Assembly: GCF_007754155.1 (NCBI RefSeq)
Contig: NZ_CP037423.1
Span: 1,302,001-1,366,000 of the forward strand
DNA length: 64,000 bases
Source: Stieleria neptunia
GTDB lineage: Bacteria > Planctomycetota > Planctomycetia > Pirellulales > Pirellulaceae
Direction: 5' to 3'
The notes under the pieces are model-generated. The model was not told the origin of the DNA and did no database searches. It saw only the letters and a program-made list of their open reading frames with translations. Both the position numbers and the translations under genes were made by a program. This document shows, piece after piece, positions 62,740 through 64,000 of this stretch (its first letter is position 1; each line of letters opens with the position of its first letter).

Positions 62740-63693
62740 CTAACGCATTTCCTGGATCGCTTGACGGGCCTTGGGCAGAAAATCGGGATGGTCCACCAGA
62801 TGCATCAAGCCGGGGCTGCTCATCAAATGCAGCAGCAACTGTCGGTCCGGCGGACGATTCTGCTCGATCCACTCGTTGAGCGCCGGATCGTTGCGAATCT
62901 CATCGATCGCTGCATTGAAGGCGGGATCGGATCGCAGTTCTGCGATGCCGGGATCCTCCAACAGACGCTGGACGTTTTCGGGGTCGCCCAATCGTTGCAC
63001 CGTTTGGCGGAACTCGCCGACGCCGGCCAGCGGCTCGAAGCGCTGGAAGGGGTTGTAGTCACGAATGAACGGGCCGAGCAGGCTTTGACGTGTTCGCGAG
63101 GCCCAATCGTCGACGGCCGTCGCGACGGCGTTGTCCTTGATGTCGTCCGCACGCTGCCACATTTGCAGACTGATCAGTCCACCGAGCAGCAGGTAACAGA
63201 TCGCGACCCCTTCGACCCATCCGATGGCGAGACCGGCGAATTGATTGGCCCCTTTCCAGACGCGGCGTTTTGCCAACACCCAGTTGCTGATCATCGAGAT
63301 CCCGAGTGTGACGACCAACGAGATCAGCACGCCGATGGCGGCGATGCAAAGGAAACGATTGGTCAGCCCAGTGGTGCCGAATCGTTCGGAAAACGCGGCC
63401 TGGTAGTGCATGCCCATCGCCGGCGCGTAGGCGACCGCGGCGACGAGTGCCAGGATTGATGCCGCGATCCGGGCGAACCCCATCCTGAACCCGCCCCAAC
63501 CGGCCAGCGCGATGACAACGATCGTGATGGCGGTGACGGGATCACCGCGTCGGTACAGCAGAACCGCCGCGGCGAGGCTGCCCAGTGACAGCGGATAAAA
63601 CAGCCACGCCGGCATGGGGATCGGGTCACCCGGTTTCGGCTTTCGTCGTTTTTTCTTGCGTCGAAACGGATTCGTCGCGGTGGAATCGGCCAT
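62740..63693 (-). CDS. CvpA-family membrane protein
   Basis: 317 aa from ATG 63693 (MADSTATNPFRRKKKRRKPK). The hydrophobic segments (FYPLSLGSLAAAVLLYRRG, IASILALVAAVAYAPAMG, IGVLISLVVTLGISMI, EGVAICYLLLGGLISLQMW) form a CvpA/colicin-V-production-like integral membrane region. The basic N terminus is probably cytoplasmic. The C-terminal part is soluble and repetitive (FNAAIDEIRNDPALNEWIEQ). Its role is unknown beyond family resemblance; in E. coli CvpA affects colicin V export and envelope stress tolerance. Confidence 0.8.
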   Translation of the reverse strand: MADSTATNPFRRKKKRRKPKPGDPIPMPAWLFYPLSLGSLAAAVLLYRRGDPVTAITIVVIALAGWGGFRMGFARIAASILALVAAVAYAPAMGMHYQAAFSERFGTTGLTNRFLCIAAIGVLISLVVTLGISMISNWVLAKRRVWKGANQFAGLAIGWVEGVAICYLLLGGLISLQMWQRADDIKDNAVATAVDDWASRTRQSLLGPFIRDYNPFQRFEPLAGVGEFRQTVQRLGDPENVQRLLEDPGIAELRSDPAFNAAIDEIRNDPALNEWIEQNRPPDRQLLLHLMSSPGLMHLVDHPDFLPKARQAIQEMR

Positions 63694-63820
63694 GATGACG
63701 ATTGGCGGGGCGGAGGTGAACCGGGACTTGCACGGCCAATCATAGGCCATCTGTTCCGCCGACTGCGGCTTCAATGCCGAATCGGAGCGACAAAATACGG
63801 GCCTGCAGCGCAGCGGGGCC

Positions 63821-64000
63821 TCACTGATTGAGCTGCGCTTGGATCACCTCGTGGTTGGCTCGCGTCCCCAACGCTCCCCACAATCCGTACGGGCTTGCCG
63901 CCCCGGGGCGGCGGTTTCCGGTCCCGTTGTAGACCACGGTTCCGATGGTCGGATCGCCCGCCTCGACGGAATCGGTGATGAAAACCACGGCCCCGTCGCC
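63821..64000 (-). CDS. DUF1559 pilin-like protein, C-terminal part (truncated by the window edge)
   Basis: The last 59 codons and stop of a third DUF1559 gene; the TGA is at 63821-63823 and the reading frame runs off the right edge. The visible tail reads [20 protein letters not shown] and ends LNQ, as in the two complete copies, preceded by the family's VVFITDSVEAGD-type motif. No small lipoprotein is found after it, unlike the other two. Confidence 0.9.
   Translation of the reverse strand, partial: GDGAVVFITDSVEAGDPTIGTVVYNGTGNRRPGAASPYGLWGALGTRANHEVIQAQLNQ

Overview
The window reads as chromosomal DNA of a marine-type planctomycete, most like the Rhodopirellula/Pirellulales group. The basis is gene content: DUF1559 pilin-like proteins, the DUF1549/DUF1553 + DUF1501 pair, a DUF1587-to-DUF1585 cytochrome-like protein, five cysteine-type S1 sulfatases, ECF sigma factors beside FecR/LamG and Ser/Thr-kinase genes, and intergenic space full of palindromes and dispersed repeats. 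No rRNA gene, intact tRNA, CRISPR array or transposase was recognised.

Layout. 1-5.4 kb: minus-strand unit of ECF sigma factor, FecR/LamG anti-sigma-like protein and DUF1592-type cytochrome. 6-10.6 kb: RND efflux pair. 10.7-18.5 kb: Uma2 nuclease-like gene and four tandem secreted sulfatases. 19-28.4 kb: DUF1559 protein with a small lipoprotein, a 78-bp tandem array, a large methyltransferase-like/PQQ-propeller protein, a PDZ protein, and an ECF sigma factor with a Ser/Thr kinase fused to a DUF1080 domain. 28.7-30 kb: SigZ-like sigma factor translationally coupled to a 53-residue peptide with 16 cysteines, bracketed by two related palindromes. 30-36.9 kb: GH29 fucosidase, second DUF1559/lipoprotein module, beta-propeller glycosidase-like protein, DCC and SOUL proteins. 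37.2-42.7 kb: a retron. 42.7-45.7 kb: fifth sulfatase, DUF1080 protein, VOC protein. 45.9-48.6 kb: TROVE/vWA-like and ARPP-1-like gene pair. 48.9-64 kb: mostly housekeeping or planctomycete-typical genes (SGNH hydrolase, FKBP isomerase, ATL, hydroxypyruvate-isomerase-like, NadE, Ni-SOD, DUF1501/DUF1549, methyltransferase, LarA, CvpA) and a truncated DUF1559 gene at the right edge.

Most interesting system. Positions 37188-42694 encode, in order, an ARM/HEAT-like protein, a winged-helix/SWIM zinc-finger protein (ATGA-coupled to the first), and a retron-type reverse transcriptase with YADD, an AAH box and a VTG motif. This trio matches what I recall as the type XIII retron architecture (ARM + WHSWIM + RT). 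Between the SWIM gene and the RT gene I can read a complete candidate msr-msd: an a1/a2 pair of 18 bp with one bulged T (40795-40813 / 40991-41008), a candidate branching G in AAGCC directly after a1, two small msr hairpins, and a long msd hairpin with a perfect 20-bp arm. The two accessory proteins are presumably effector or antitoxin components of a phage-defence system; this is inferred from family knowledge.

The sulfatases, fucosidase and glycosidase-like genes point to use of sulfated, fucose-containing polysaccharides. The vWA/ARPP-1 pair and the Cys-rich peptide/SigZ cassette are the other two loci worth following up.
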